64,000 nt of DNA from Lysobacter enzymogenes (GTDB lineage Bacteria > Pseudomonadota > Gammaproteobacteria > Xanthomonadales > Xanthomonadaceae). The stretch lies in NCBI RefSeq assembly GCF_017355525.1, contig NZ_CP067395.1:3410001-3474000 (forward strand). The letters are read 5' to 3'. Below the pieces are notes generated by a model, which saw nothing but the letters and a program-made list of their open reading frames with translations, made no database searches and was not told where the DNA came from. This document shows positions 10,564 to 19,330 of the stretch, one piece after another (the first letter of the stretch is position 1; each line of letters begins with the position of its first letter). The position numbers were made by a program, and so were the translations under genes.

Positions 10564-11254
10564 CGCCGTCGCCTTCGGCCGCATCGGTCGGGCCGGCTTC
10601 GATCATGTAGCCGGCGCCGCGCACGGTGACGATGCGCAGCGGCGCGGCCGCGAGTTTCTTGCGCAGGCGCCCGACGTACAGCTCGATCGCGTTCGGCCCG
10701 GCTTCGTCGTCGAAACCGAACAGGCCGTTGCCGATCTCGTCCTTGCTGACCACCTGGCCGAGCTTGCCGATCAGGATTTCGAGCAGGCGGAACTCGCGGT
10801 TCGGCAGTTCGATCGGCTCGCCGTCGAGGGTGACGCGGTGCGCGCCGGCATCGAAGACGAAGCCATCGACCTGCACGGTGCCTGCGGCCTGGCCGCGGTT
10901 GCGCCGCAGCAGCACCCGGCAGCGCGCTTCGAATTCGCGGAAATCGAAGGGTTTGCTGAGGTAGTCGTCGGCGCCGGAATCGAGCGCGCGCACGCGGTCG
11001 TCGATGCCGTCGCGCGCGGTCAGCATCAGCACCGGGGTCGCGTCGCCGCGTTCGCGCAGGCCGGCGAGCAGGCCGAGGCCGTCGAGCCGCGGCAGGCCGA
11101 TGTCGAGCACGATCAGGTCGAAGCCTTGATAACGCAGCACGCTGTCGGCCTTGAGCCCGTCGCTCTGCCAGTCCACGGCATGGCCGTCGCGGCGCATGCG
11201 CCGGACGATGGCGTCGGCGAGGTCGGCGTTGTCTTCGACGAGCAGGATGCGCAC
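10556..11254 (-). CDS. Response regulator, OmpR/TctD family
   Basis: A 232-residue regulator. The receiver domain begins MRILLVEDNADLADAI, with acidic pair Glu7-Asp8, phosphoacceptor Asp51 in VLDIGLP, the switch Thr in LTARDGIDD, and Lys in YLSKPFDFREFEARC. The C-terminal winged helix (about residues 130-220) has FDAGAHRVTLDGEPIELPNR and IELYVGRLRKKL...IVTVRGAGYM. The start codon is GTG at 11254. It is the first gene of the regulator-kinase-binding protein operon and faces the porin/CitMHS genes across a 331-bp gap, its probable target promoter. Confidence 0.94.
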   Translation of the reverse strand: MRILLVEDNADLADAIVRRMRRDGHAVDWQSDGLKADSVLRYQGFDLIVLDIGLPRLDGLGLLAGLRERGDATPVLMLTARDGIDDRVRALDSGADDYLSKPFDFREFEARCRVLLRRNRGQAAGTVQVDGFVFDAGAHRVTLDGEPIELPNREFRLLEILIGKLGQVVSKDEIGNGLFGFDDEAGPNAIELYVGRLRKKLAAAPLRIVTVRGAGYMIEAGPTDAAEGDGDG

Positions 11255-11326
11255 TGGGTGAATTCCTCGCCTCTTGTCGAAGTCGGTTCGGACGACGCGC
11301 GTCGAATGCCCGAAGCCGTCATCCCC

Positions 11327-11401
11327 GCGAAGGCGGGGATCCAGAGACTTCAGAGCCCTGTCGCGGTGAAGCCCTGGATCCCCGCCTTCGCGGGGATGAC
11401 G
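11327..11401. repeat. Inverted-repeat element of the GGATCCCCGCC family
   Basis: 28-bp arms at 11327-11354 and 11374-11401, perfect inverted copies (CGTCATCCCCGCGAAGGCGG and its complement), around a 19-bp centre. The same arms occur in the 31545-32030 array. It lies in the 331-bp divergent promoter region between the regulator and the porin. Confidence 0.92.
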
Positions 11402-11408
11402 GGCAACA

Positions 11409-11432
11409 GCGGCTCCGTCGTGCCGGAGCCGC
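11409..11432. promoter_or_regulatory. Inverted repeat in the divergent porin/regulator promoter region
   Basis: Perfect 9-bp arms GCGGCTCCG and CGGAGCCGC with a 6-base spacer. A TTGACA hexamer lies 24 bp downstream (11456-11461), oriented toward the porin, but no good -10 box follows at the normal distance. The repeat is a candidate operator or a read-through stop for the regulator side; sequence alone cannot decide. Confidence 0.4.
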
Positions 11433-11585
11433 CTCGTCCGCGCCATGACAGGTCTTTGACAGCTTCGACCGCCTAGCCTGCGCTGGAGGGGTTGGGACAG
11501 GCCGTCCGGGCCGACCCAACTATAAGCGTCCGCCGCGCCTTTGTGCGCGAAAGAGACGCGAAAACAAGGGTCGGGAGAAAAATCG

Positions 11586-12782
11586 ATGGCTGTCGCCCAC
11601 CACGCCGGCGCGTGCGTCGCGCTGTGCCTGCTCGCTGCGTCCGCAAGCGCCGCCCACGCGGCCGAAAGCGGCGACGAGCGCCCCGTGACCGCCGAACTCG
11701 GCGGCCGCATCCACTGGGATTTCGCCGAGTTCGACAACGACCGGCGCGGCGCGCCGAACCCCGACGACACCGAAGTGCGGCGGCTGTGGCTCGACGTGTC
11801 GGGCAAGTTCTACGGTTGGGGCTACAAGATCGAAGGCGACTTCGCCGGCCTGCAGGACAAGTTCAGCGGCGACAACGTCGAGGCCAAGGATGTCTACGTC
11901 ACCCGCGATTTCAAGGCCGGCAAGCTGACTGTCGGCCAGTTCAAGCAGTACTTCACCCTGGACGACCGGATCAGCTCGAACTACGGCGTGTTCATGGAGC
12001 GCAGCATGTTCGCCAGCTCCGTCGCGCCGCTGTACCGGCTCGGCGCGGCCTGGATCACCGCGCGCGACGAGTACACCGTCGGCGGCAGCGTCTACAGCCT
12101 GGAAAGCATCGACGTGTGGCAGGTCAAGGGCCGCGCGTTCGGCGCGCGCGGCACCTGGGCGCCGCGCCACGACACCGGCGACGCGCTGCACCTGGGCCTG
12201 TCGCTGGCGCGCGAGTACTACGACCATCCCGGCCGCGACGGCGCCAACGGCCTGCGCATCGCGCCGCGCCCGGCCGGGCATCTGTCCGACAACAGCCGCG
12301 CGACCTTGGTCAACTTCAACCGCGGCCTCGACACCGACGTCGACAAGTACTCGCTGGAGTTCGCGCTGGCGCGCGGCCCGGTGTACGTGCAGTCCGAACT
12401 CAGCGGCGCCGATTTCGACGACGGCAGCCAGCGCGGCGAGATCCGCTCGGCCTACGCCACGCTCGGCTGGTTCGTCACCGGCGAGAACATGCCCTACGAC
12501 ACCAAGTCCGGCCGCTTCGGCCGGGTCAAGCCGTCGCGCCCGAACGGCGCCTGGGTGGTCGCGGCGCGCTACGACACCATCCGCGGCAAGCAGCACCTCA
12601 ACGGCGCGGCGAACTTCAGCGACGTGTCGATGGAGCAGACCAGCCTCGGCGTGAACTGGCACCTGCGCGCGAACCTGCGCTTCATGTTCGATCTGATCGA
12701 AAGCCGCAACCGCGACCGGCTCGCGGGCGCGACGCTCGACCGCACGCGTGCGCTGACCGGGCGGTTTCAGTACGACTTCTGA
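11586..12782 (+). CDS. Outer-membrane porin, OprO/OprP (phosphate-selective porin) family
   Basis: A 398-residue outer-membrane beta-barrel channel. The signal peptide is MAVAHHAGACVALCLLAASA ending near AHAAE. The mature protein has the family's opening GGRIHWDFAEFDND, the strand DVYVTRDFKAGKLTVGQFKQ, FMERSMF, and a C-terminal aromatic residue (FQYDF), required for barrel insertion. The ATG at 11586 is chosen over one at 11541 because the signal peptide starts there. Family members pass phosphate or other anions; here the downstream citrate carrier and divergent TctDE-like system suggest an organic-anion route, an inference. Confidence 0.9.
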   Translation: MAVAHHAGACVALCLLAASASAAHAAESGDERPVTAELGGRIHWDFAEFDNDRRGAPNPDDTEVRRLWLDVSGKFYGWGYKIEGDFAGLQDKFSGDNVEAKDVYVTRDFKAGKLTVGQFKQYFTLDDRISSNYGVFMERSMFASSVAPLYRLGAAWITARDEYTVGGSVYSLESIDVWQVKGRAFGARGTWAPRHDTGDALHLGLSLAREYYDHPGRDGANGLRIAPRPAGHLSDNSRATLVNFNRGLDTDVDKYSLEFALARGPVYVQSELSGADFDDGSQRGEIRSAYATLGWFVTGENMPYDTKSGRFGRVKPSRPNGAWVVAARYDTIRGKQHLNGAANFSDVSMEQTSLGVNWHLRANLRFMFDLIESRNRDRLAGATLDRTRALTGRFQYDF

Positions 12783-12799
12783 CTCTTTCGCATGAAATG

Positions 12800-12857
12800 C
12801 CCTGGATGTTCGGCTACGCCGAAATAAAGCAGAGCCCGCGTTCGCGGGAATGACGGG
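12800..12857. repeat. Partial GGATCCCCGCC-family repeat with an internal hairpin
   Basis: One arm, CCCGCGTTCGCGGGAATGACG, is preceded by TTCGGCTACGCCGAA, a short hairpin. The reverse-oriented version of the same pair occurs in the last unit of the array at about 31895-31945. It fills part of the 174-bp gap before the CitMHS gene, so the porin and carrier may still be co-transcribed. Confidence 0.7.
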
Positions 12858-12956
12858 GCGGTTGTTGCGCTGCGGCTTACTCGCGCACCGCCAGTTCCCC
12901 ATCCCCGCTCCACCTCTCCCGCTCCACCTGCCCCGCCTCCCACCAAGGAACCCCCA

Positions 12957-14285
12957 ATGCTGACCATCCTCGGCTTCGGCATGGTCCTCACCTTCATGTA
13001 TCTGATCATGAGCAAGCGGCTGTCGCCGCTGGTCGCCCTGATCGTGATACCCATCGTCTTCGCCCTCGCCGGCGGCTTCGGCGCCGGAATCGGCGAGATG
13101 ATGATCGAGGGGATCAAGAAGATCGCGCCGACCGGCGTGATGTTGATGTTCGCCATCCTCTACTTCGGAGTGATGATCGACGCCGGCCTGTTCGATCCCA
13201 TCGTCAAGCGCATCCTCAAGCTGGTGAAGGGCGACCCGGTCAAGATCGTGGTCGGCACCGCGGTGCTGGCGATGCTGATCTCGCTCGACGGCGACGGCTC
13301 GACCACCTACATGATTACGGTCTCGGCGATGCTGCCGCTGTTCCAGCGTCTGCGCATGAACGCCTTGAACCTGACCTGCGTGACGATCCTGGCCAGCGGC
13401 GTGATGAACCTGACCCCGTGGGGCGGGCCGACCGCGCGCGCGGCGACCGCGCTGCACGTGGATCCCAGCGAAGTGTTCGTGCCGCTGATTCCGGCGATGG
13501 TGGTGTCGCTGCTGAGCATCCTGGTGCTGGCGTGGTATCTCGGGCTGCGCGAGCGCAAGCGCCTGGGCATCGTGACCCTGGACGGCCACGCCGCCGACTG
13601 GAATCCCGAGCTCGACACCGCCAGCGACAACCTGCCGACCCTGGCCGACAGCGAAGACACCAAGCGGCCGAAGCTGCTGTGGGTCAACGCCGGCCTGACC
13701 GTGGCGCTGATGGCCGCGCTGATCCTCGGCCTGCTGCCGCTGCCGGTGTTGTTCATGATCGGCTTCGCGATCGCGCTGGTCATCAACTACCCGGATCTGG
13801 CCGAACAGCGCCGCCGCATCGGCAACCACGCCGGCAACGTGCTGGCGGTGGTGTCGCTGATCTTCGCCGCCGGCATCTTCACCGGCATCCTGTCCAACAC
13901 CGGCATGGTCGAGGCGATGTCGCGCAGCTTCCTGGCGGTGATCCCCGACGCCTGGGGCCCGTACCTGGCGGTCATCACCGCGATCGCCAGCATGCCTTTC
14001 ACGTTTTTCATGTCCAACGACGCGTTCTATTTCGGCGTGCTGCCGATCCTGTCGGAAGCGGCCGGGCATTACGGCATCACCCCGGTGGAGATGGCGCGCG
14101 CGTCGCTGGCCGGGCAACCGGTGCATCTGTTGAGCCCGCTGGTGCCGTCGACGTATCTGTTGGTCGGCATGGCCAATGTGGATTTCGCCGACCATCAGAA
14201 GTTCACCCTGAAGTGGGCGGTGATGGTGTCGATGATTTTGTTGTTCGCTTCGCTCGCGTTCGCCCTCTACCCCTTCGCCGCTTGA
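12957..14285 (+). CDS. CitMHS-family citrate/proton symporter
   Basis: A 442-residue inner-membrane carrier with about 11-12 hydrophobic helices, the length of CitM/CitH proteins that import metal-citrate complexes with protons. Recognisable blocks are MLTILGFGMVLTFMYLIMSK, LISLDGDGSTTYMITVSAML, GVMNLTPWGGPTARAATAL and TFFMSNDAFYFGVLPIL. The start at 12957 directly begins TM1. It is preceded by the porin gene on the same strand and faces the TctDE-like operon; together they form a plausible citrate uptake unit. The transported cation cannot be read from sequence. Confidence 0.94.
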   Translation: MLTILGFGMVLTFMYLIMSKRLSPLVALIVIPIVFALAGGFGAGIGEMMIEGIKKIAPTGVMLMFAILYFGVMIDAGLFDPIVKRILKLVKGDPVKIVVGTAVLAMLISLDGDGSTTYMITVSAMLPLFQRLRMNALNLTCVTILASGVMNLTPWGGPTARAATALHVDPSEVFVPLIPAMVVSLLSILVLAWYLGLRERKRLGIVTLDGHAADWNPELDTASDNLPTLADSEDTKRPKLLWVNAGLTVALMAALILGLLPLPVLFMIGFAIALVINYPDLAEQRRRIGNHAGNVLAVVSLIFAAGIFTGILSNTGMVEAMSRSFLAVIPDAWGPYLAVITAIASMPFTFFMSNDAFYFGVLPILSEAAGHYGITPVEMARASLAGQPVHLLSPLVPSTYLLVGMANVDFADHQKFTLKWAVMVSMILLFASLAFALYPFAA

Positions 14286-14293
14286 TGTCTCTC

Positions 14294-14392
14294 CTGTAGG
14301 AGCGGCGCGAGCCGCGACTGCGACATCGCAGTTGCTGCGCAAGCTTCGACGTAGTTGCGTTGTCGCAGTCGCGGCTCGCGCCGCTCCTACAG
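14294..14392. repeat. 99-bp inverted-repeat element (copy 2 of 6)
   Basis: CTGTAGGAGC to GCTCCTACAG, exactly 99 bp. It fills the gap between the CitMHS stop and the reductase start and leaves 26 bp before the next ATG. Confidence 0.93.
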
Positions 14393-14418
14393 GGGGCTAC
14401 CCACAGGAACCGAATGTC

Positions 14419-15159
14419 ATGACACTCCGCATCGCATACGTCACCAGCGGCATGGGCAGCCTGGGCACCGCGATCTGCCGCAAGCTCGCCGACAGCGGCC
14501 ACACCGTGGTCGCCGGTTGCGGCCCGAACTCGCCGCGCAAGGCCGGCTGGCTGCGCGAGCAGCGCGAGCTGGGCTACGACTTCATCGCCTCGGAAGGCAA
14601 CGCCGCCGACTGGGATTCCACCGTCGCCGCGTTCGCCAAGGTCAAGGCCGAGGTCGGCGAAGTCGACGTGCTGGTCAACAACGCCGGCGGCACCCGCGAC
14701 GTGCTGTTCCGGCAGATGAGCCGCGACGACTGGAACGCGGTCATGGCCGGCAACCTCAACACCTTGTTCAACATCACCAAGCAGGTCGCCGACGGCATGG
14801 CCGCGCGCGGCTGGGGCCGGATCGTCAACATCGGCTCGGTCAGCGCGCAGAAGGGCCAGATCGGCCAGGTCAACTACGCCACCGCCAAGGCGGCGATGCA
14901 CGGCTTCACCCGCGCGCTGGCGCAGGAGTTCGCCGCGCGCGGGGTCACCGTCAACACGCTTTCGCCCGGCTACGTCGCCAGCGCCGCGATCAGCGCGTTC
15001 CCGCCCGACGTGCTCGACCGCCTCGCAGCGTCCGTGCCGCTGCGGCGCCTGGGCAAGCCGGAGGAAGTCGCGAGCCTGTGCGCGTGGCTGGTCAGCGACG
15101 ATGCCGCGTTCGTGACCGGCGCCGATTACGCGGTCAACGGCGGCTTGCAGATGGGCTGA
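14419..15159 (+). CDS. phaB: Acetoacetyl-CoA reductase-like short-chain dehydrogenase (PhaB-like)
   Basis: A 246-residue NADPH-dependent reductase, the exact length of PhaB, which makes (R)-3-hydroxybutyryl-CoA for polyhydroxybutyrate. The Rossmann loop is TSGMGSLG (residues 9-16, with Ser replacing the first Gly of TGGMGGIG), then NNAGGTRD, the catalytic Ser-Tyr153-Lys157 set in SVSAQKGQIGQVNYATAK, and the PhaB-type tail TGADYAVNGGLQMG. No phaA or phaC is in the window, so a FabG-like role is possible. The start is the ATG at 14419, just after the repeat element. Confidence 0.85.
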   Translation: MTLRIAYVTSGMGSLGTAICRKLADSGHTVVAGCGPNSPRKAGWLREQRELGYDFIASEGNAADWDSTVAAFAKVKAEVGEVDVLVNNAGGTRDVLFRQMSRDDWNAVMAGNLNTLFNITKQVADGMAARGWGRIVNIGSVSAQKGQIGQVNYATAKAAMHGFTRALAQEFAARGVTVNTLSPGYVASAAISAFPPDVLDRLAASVPLRRLGKPEEVASLCAWLVSDDAAFVTGADYAVNGGLQMG

Positions 15160-15272
15160 GGCCGGGCCTCGTCCCCCCCCGACGCTTCCCGCGCAGCGAC
15201 GCCCGGCCGGATCCGCGCCCCGATTGCGTTAACCCCTAGGCGGCCATGGCAGGCCGCCTACAGGGGAACAAC

Positions 15273-16172
15273 ATGATCGCTATCCGCATCGCCCGGGCCG
15301 CGGCGCTGTTGGCGCTGGGCTGCGCCCTGGCCGCCTGCTCGACCTTCCGCGGCGCGCCCAAGCCCTTGATCTCGCCGAAGCAGCTGGAAAGCAGCGCGAG
15401 CTTCAACGTCGCCGGCGACATCGACACCCTGATCAAGACCAGCGACAAGGCCGCGCGCGACGGCGCCATGCGCCGCCTGATGGCGGTGTGCGACATGCGC
15501 TATTCGCAGTTCCGCCACGACATCGTCGCCAACCGCAAGCACGCGCGCGCCGGCGCCAATGCGCTGACCCTGATGACCGACGTCGCCGCCGGCCTGACCG
15601 ACTCGGTCGGGGTCAAGGACAACTACATCGCGCTGTCGGCGCTGATCCAGGGCGGCCAGACCCTGTACGACAAGGATTACCTGTTCGACCAGACCCTGGA
15701 CGCGCTGGTCGTGCAGATGGACGCCAACCGCAAGGCCAAGCTGGTCGACATCCTGGTGTCGATGGACGCCTCGGTCGCGCAGTACCCCGGCCAGGTCGCG
15801 CTCGCCGACGTGCTCGACTACTACCACGCCGGCACCATCAACGCCGCGATCCTCGGCGTGCAGAAGTCCGCCAGCGCGCAGGACGCGCAGAACACCCAGG
15901 CGCTGCGCCAGCTCAAGGCGATCGACGACGGCGAGCGCAACGCGATCCGCACCGGCACCAGCGCGCTGTTCGGCTTCGTCGACGGGCTCGACCAGGCCAA
16001 GGCCGACAAGGTATTGGTCTTCCTGAAGGGCAAGAGCGTCGCGGCGAGCAAGGGCGCGACCCTGGACGAGACCAAGAAGGCGCTCAAACAGGCGCTGACC
16101 CAGTTGCGCCGCGACAAGTATCCCGACGATGTCCAGCCGCTGCTGGACGAACTCAAGACCGCGACCCAGTAA
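15273..16172 (+). CDS. Predicted lipoprotein of unknown function
   Basis: A 299-residue protein with a lipoprotein signal: MIAIRIARAAALLALGCALA, then LAAC with lipidated Cys22. The rest is highly helical with short repeats of charged residues and no domain I recognise (FNVAGDIDTLIKTSDKAARD; DVAAGLTDSVGVKDNYIAL; LVDILVSMDASVAQYPGQVA). A good ribosome site (AGGGGA) precedes the ATG at 15273; an in-frame ATG at 15246 would spoil the signal peptide. It is followed after 16 bp by a small gene, likely the same transcript. Confidence 0.75.
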   Translation: MIAIRIARAAALLALGCALAACSTFRGAPKPLISPKQLESSASFNVAGDIDTLIKTSDKAARDGAMRRLMAVCDMRYSQFRHDIVANRKHARAGANALTLMTDVAAGLTDSVGVKDNYIALSALIQGGQTLYDKDYLFDQTLDALVVQMDANRKAKLVDILVSMDASVAQYPGQVALADVLDYYHAGTINAAILGVQKSASAQDAQNTQALRQLKAIDDGERNAIRTGTSALFGFVDGLDQAKADKVLVFLKGKSVAASKGATLDETKKALKQALTQLRRDKYPDDVQPLLDELKTATQ

Positions 16173-16188
16173 GCCACGGAGACCGCGC

Positions 16189-16482
16189 ATGGCCAACGAC
16201 ACCGCCGAAATCCCCGCCGAATTCGACTTCGTCCAGATCACCCGCGCGATCATGGGCGAGGAGGCCTGGGGCTATCTGTTCGTCGACAACCAGATCAAGA
16301 CCCGGCGCGGCGCCAGCTACAACGAAGCCAGTTTCGAATTCCGCGACGAGGGCTACCCGGACGACTGCGTGGTGGTGCCGGCCGCGCAGGCGATTCCGGC
16401 CGGCTATGTCGAGGAGTGGCGCGGGCAGATGCTGGTGGCGAACCGCGTGCGCCGCGTCGTAGTCGCGCGCAAACGGGGGTAG
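16189..16482 (+). CDS. Hypothetical protein, 97 residues
   Basis: A small acidic soluble protein (MANDTAEIPAEFDFVQITRA). It has no signal peptide or membrane segment. The ATG at 16189 lies 16 bp after the lipoprotein stop with a GGAG-like ribosome site, and the gene ends 4 bp before a repeat element. Aromatic and charged residues are well spread (GYLFVDNQIKTRRGASYNEA), as in a folded domain, but I do not recognise the family. It probably shares a transcript with the lipoprotein. Confidence 0.65.
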   Translation: MANDTAEIPAEFDFVQITRAIMGEEAWGYLFVDNQIKTRRGASYNEASFEFRDEGYPDDCVVVPAAQAIPAGYVEEWRGQMLVANRVRRVVVARKRG

Positions 16483-16486
16483 CCCC

Positions 16487-16585
16487 CTGTAGGAGCGGCG
16501 CGAGCCGCGACCGCGACAACGCAGCTGTTGCGAACGTTTCGGCGTAGTCGCGTTGTCGCAGTCGCGGCTCGCGCCGCTCCTACAG
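16487..16585. repeat. 99-bp inverted-repeat element (copy 3 of 6)
   Basis: CTGTAGGAGC to GCTCCTACAG, 99 bp, between the convergent small gene and the DUF1704 gene. The arms carry a few mismatches (GCGACCGCGA against TCGCAGTCGC). Confidence 0.93.
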
Positions 16586-16605
16586 TCGGAAACGCGGCAA
16601 CGCGG

Positions 16606-17880
16606 TCAGCCGATCTCGCTGAAATCGCCTTCGGCCATATGATCCAACCGGATCCGGTTGGCGAACAGCGAAAACGCCAGCATCCCCGCCAACCCATTGG
16701 CGCGGGTGATCCACGGCGGCATCCAGCGCGGCGGCGCCAGCACGCCGGACTGGAACAACGGCTCGAAGCGCTGCACGTCGCCGAGGGTCATCTTGCCGGC
16801 GAACAGCCAGCGGCACAGGTGCAGCTTCTGCTGGCGCAGCGCCCAGCGGAAGAAGGTGTGCACGCCGACCAGCCCGCGCAGGTACACGCTGTCCTTGGTG
16901 AAGGCCGCGCCGCCGCCGGTCGGCACGCCGCGGAACACGCGCTGGGCCGAGGCGAAGCTTTCTTCCGGGGTCTGCCCGGCGTCGATGAAGTAACGGAACA
17001 CGTGGATGAAATCGGCGCCGTCCAGGGCCATCGCGACCGCGTCGATGCGCAGGCTCAGCCGCTTCATCCGGCCGATGTCGATGCTGCCGGTGATCTGCTC
17101 GGCGAAGGTCGCCAGGCCTTCCTGGGTCGCGGTGCTGCGCGGCGATGACAGCGCCAGGCTCGGCAGGATCGGCTGCTCGCGGCCGTTGAGCGCGGTCAGC
17201 GAATGCACGAAGGCTTCGTGCTGCAACAGCTGGTGGCGGTCGTAATCGCTGAACGCCGCGCCGCTGCGCAGGCGGATGCGGGTGGCGCCGGCGGCGGCCT
17301 TGGCGATCAGGTCGGGATCGAGCACCACTTCGATCACCCGGCTGTCGAAGTAGTCGTCGAGGTCGCGCTGCAATTGCAGGCTCAGCGCGGTCGCCGAAAT
17401 CTCCACCGTCTCGGCCGGCGACATCAGTTCGCGGTCGAGTTCGTTGGCGATGGAAATGAAGTGGTTGGCGGCCTCGCGCGTGGTCGGGCCCTGGCCCGGC
17501 AAGGCCACGTCGGGCTTGCCGAACAACTGCACCGAGTAGTCGGCGACCTGGTTCGTGCCGAGGCATTCGAGCAATCGCGCGGCTATGCCCCAGGAGTGCG
17601 CCGATTCGATCAGGTACTCGCCGAGCGGATGGTCCGGGTCGGCGGCGTCGGCGATGGCGTCGAGCTCGCCCCGCACTTCGCTGAAGTCGTGCCTGGGATA
17701 GTCGATGACCGGCAGCGTCGCGGCGCCGCGCGCGTAGTCGGCGAGGAAGCGCTGCTCCAGCCCGGCCGGCCAGCTGACCATCGTCAGCAGCTTGATCCCG
17801 CGCGCGGCGCGGACCATGCGCGCGTCGAGCTGGGCGTGGTGGTGCAGGTCGGGCGACAGATCGGTCGGTAGCGCGCTCAT
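16606..17880 (-). CDS. DUF1704 / QEGLA-motif protein, putative tyrosine-type metallocarboxypeptidase
   Basis: A 424-residue soluble protein often annotated as flavohemoglobin expression-modulating QEGLA-motif protein. It has the zinc-binding motif HEAFVH (His221, Glu222, His226) and the QEGLA motif at residues 253-257 (third ligand Glu254), the arrangement of the DUF1704 family that includes the eukaryotic MATCAP tubulin carboxypeptidases. The bacterial substrate is unknown. It lies 81 bp downstream of rsgA on the same strand and may share its transcript. The ATG at 17880 gives MSALPTDLSPDLHHHAQLDA. Confidence 0.88.
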   Translation of the reverse strand: MSALPTDLSPDLHHHAQLDARMVRAARGIKLLTMVSWPAGLEQRFLADYARGAATLPVIDYPRHDFSEVRGELDAIADAADPDHPLGEYLIESAHSWGIAARLLECLGTNQVADYSVQLFGKPDVALPGQGPTTREAANHFISIANELDRELMSPAETVEISATALSLQLQRDLDDYFDSRVIEVVLDPDLIAKAAAGATRIRLRSGAAFSDYDRHQLLQHEAFVHSLTALNGREQPILPSLALSSPRSTATQEGLATFAEQITGSIDIGRMKRLSLRIDAVAMALDGADFIHVFRYFIDAGQTPEESFASAQRVFRGVPTGGGAAFTKDSVYLRGLVGVHTFFRWALRQQKLHLCRWLFAGKMTLGDVQRFEPLFQSGVLAPPRWMPPWITRANGLAGMLAFSLFANRIRLDHMAEGDFSEIG

Positions 17881-17961
17881 GCGGCGGCCTGCGGGTCGGC
17901 GTGGTGGAACGGCAGCGCGCGCGGACGGGCGACGGCGGCGCGCGAGGTGCGCAGCGCCCGC

Positions 17962-19092
17962 TCAGTGCCGCCCATACTTCTCGTCCAGGCGCTTGTTGAG
18001 GGCCTTGCCGAGCACTTTCTCCTCGGACTTCTGCGCGCGCCGGTTGGCCAGCTTGTTGGCCGCGCCGGCGACTTCGTCGCGCAGCTTGAGGTAATTGGCG
18101 AAGCGCTGCGGATCCAGCTTGCCGCCTTCGATCGCCGCGCGCACCGCGCAGCCGGGCTCGCGGTAGTGCGAGCAATCGCGGAACTTGCACTGCTCGGCCA
18201 GCGCCTCGACGTCGGCGAAGTTCTCGCCGACGTCTTCCTCGCCGGTCGGCTTGAGCTCGCGCATGCCCGGCGTGTCGATCAGGCAGGCGCCCGACGGCAG
18301 CGGAATCAGCGCGCGGTGGGTGGTGGTGTGGCGGCCGCGCGCGTCGCTTTCGCGGACCGCGCCGGTCTTCATCTTCTCGATGCCGAGCAGGCTGTTGGTG
18401 ATGGTCGACTTGCCGGCGCCGGAGGACCCCACCAGCACCACGGTGCGGCCCGGCGCCAGCCACGGCGACAGCGCTTCGAGCACGCCGTCGCGGTCGCGCG
18501 CGTTGACCGCGCGCACCTGCACGCCCTGGCTCAGTTCGACCAGCGCGTCGGTGGCCAGGGTCACCGCATCGGGGTCGGCGGCCAGCGCGGCGTCGGCCTT
18601 GGTCAGCACGATCACAGGTTCGGCGCCGCCGCGCACCAGCAGCAGATAGCGCTCGATCCGGCGCGGATTGAAATCGGCGTCGAGCCCGCAGACCACGAAC
18701 ACGGTGTCGATGTTGGCCGCGATCAGCTGCTGCTTGTAATGCTCGCCGGCGGCGCCGCGCTTGATCGCGCTGTGCCGCGGCAGCAGCGCCACGACCTTGT
18801 CGCGCGAACCGCTGCGCTCGATCAGCAGCCAGTCGCCGACGCCGGGCCGCTGTTCGGGCGGGAAGCGCGGGCGTTGCCACTCGGGCAGCGACTCGACCTT
18901 GAAGCCGGCGCTGTCGGGGCCGTCGGCGACCACGTAGCCGCTGCGGTGCTGCTCGATGACCCGCGCCGGGCGGGCCTGGGGGTGTTCGGCGAGCAGCTCG
19001 CGCCAGGCCGGGTCGGCCGGCAACGGATTTTCGTCCGGGCCGGCCTGCAAGGGCCAGCCGATCGCCTGCAAGGCGGCCAGTTCGGGAGTCAA
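17962..19092 (-). CDS. rsgA: Small ribosomal subunit biogenesis GTPase RsgA
   Basis: A 376-residue circularly permuted GTPase that checks late 30S subunit maturation. After an OB-fold region come G4 TKAD (164-167), then G1 GSSGAGKST (222-230) and G3 DTPGM (273-277), the permuted order typical of RsgA. The C-terminal zinc site is Cys302, Cys307, His309, Cys315. GRHTTTHR is the family's switch region. The tail (ANKLANRRAQKSEEKVLGKA) is basic, as needed for rRNA contact. It is slightly longer than E. coli RsgA (350) because of an N-terminal extension. Confidence 0.96.
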   Translation of the reverse strand: MTPELAALQAIGWPLQAGPDENPLPADPAWRELLAEHPQARPARVIEQHRSGYVVADGPDSAGFKVESLPEWQRPRFPPEQRPGVGDWLLIERSGSRDKVVALLPRHSAIKRGAAGEHYKQQLIAANIDTVFVVCGLDADFNPRRIERYLLLVRGGAEPVIVLTKADAALAADPDAVTLATDALVELSQGVQVRAVNARDRDGVLEALSPWLAPGRTVVLVGSSGAGKSTITNSLLGIEKMKTGAVRESDARGRHTTTHRALIPLPSGACLIDTPGMRELKPTGEEDVGENFADVEALAEQCKFRDCSHYREPGCAVRAAIEGGKLDPQRFANYLKLRDEVAGAANKLANRRAQKSEEKVLGKALNKRLDEKYGRH

Positions 19093-19330
19093 AGGCGCGG
19101 GAGGCGGTTGGGCATGGCGCGATTCTACCTACGCCGCCGGCCGGTTTTGCCGTCGAGCGGCCGCCGGGCTTTGCCGGAAACCGGTTGCAGCCGGCGCGGC
19201 GACGGCCCGGAGCCCGTTCTTGTGCGCCCGGTCGACGCCGCAGGCCGCGAAAAACCGCGATTCAGGCTGTTTACCGGGGCGGATTCGGCTAGGCTGGGGG
19301 TCCACTCGACTCCTCCTGTGTGCCGCTCCG

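Noticed and set aside
11520..14342. A 940-codon minus-strand frame spanning porin and CitMHS genes
   Set aside because: It crosses two real genes and the gap between them and shows only biased composition.
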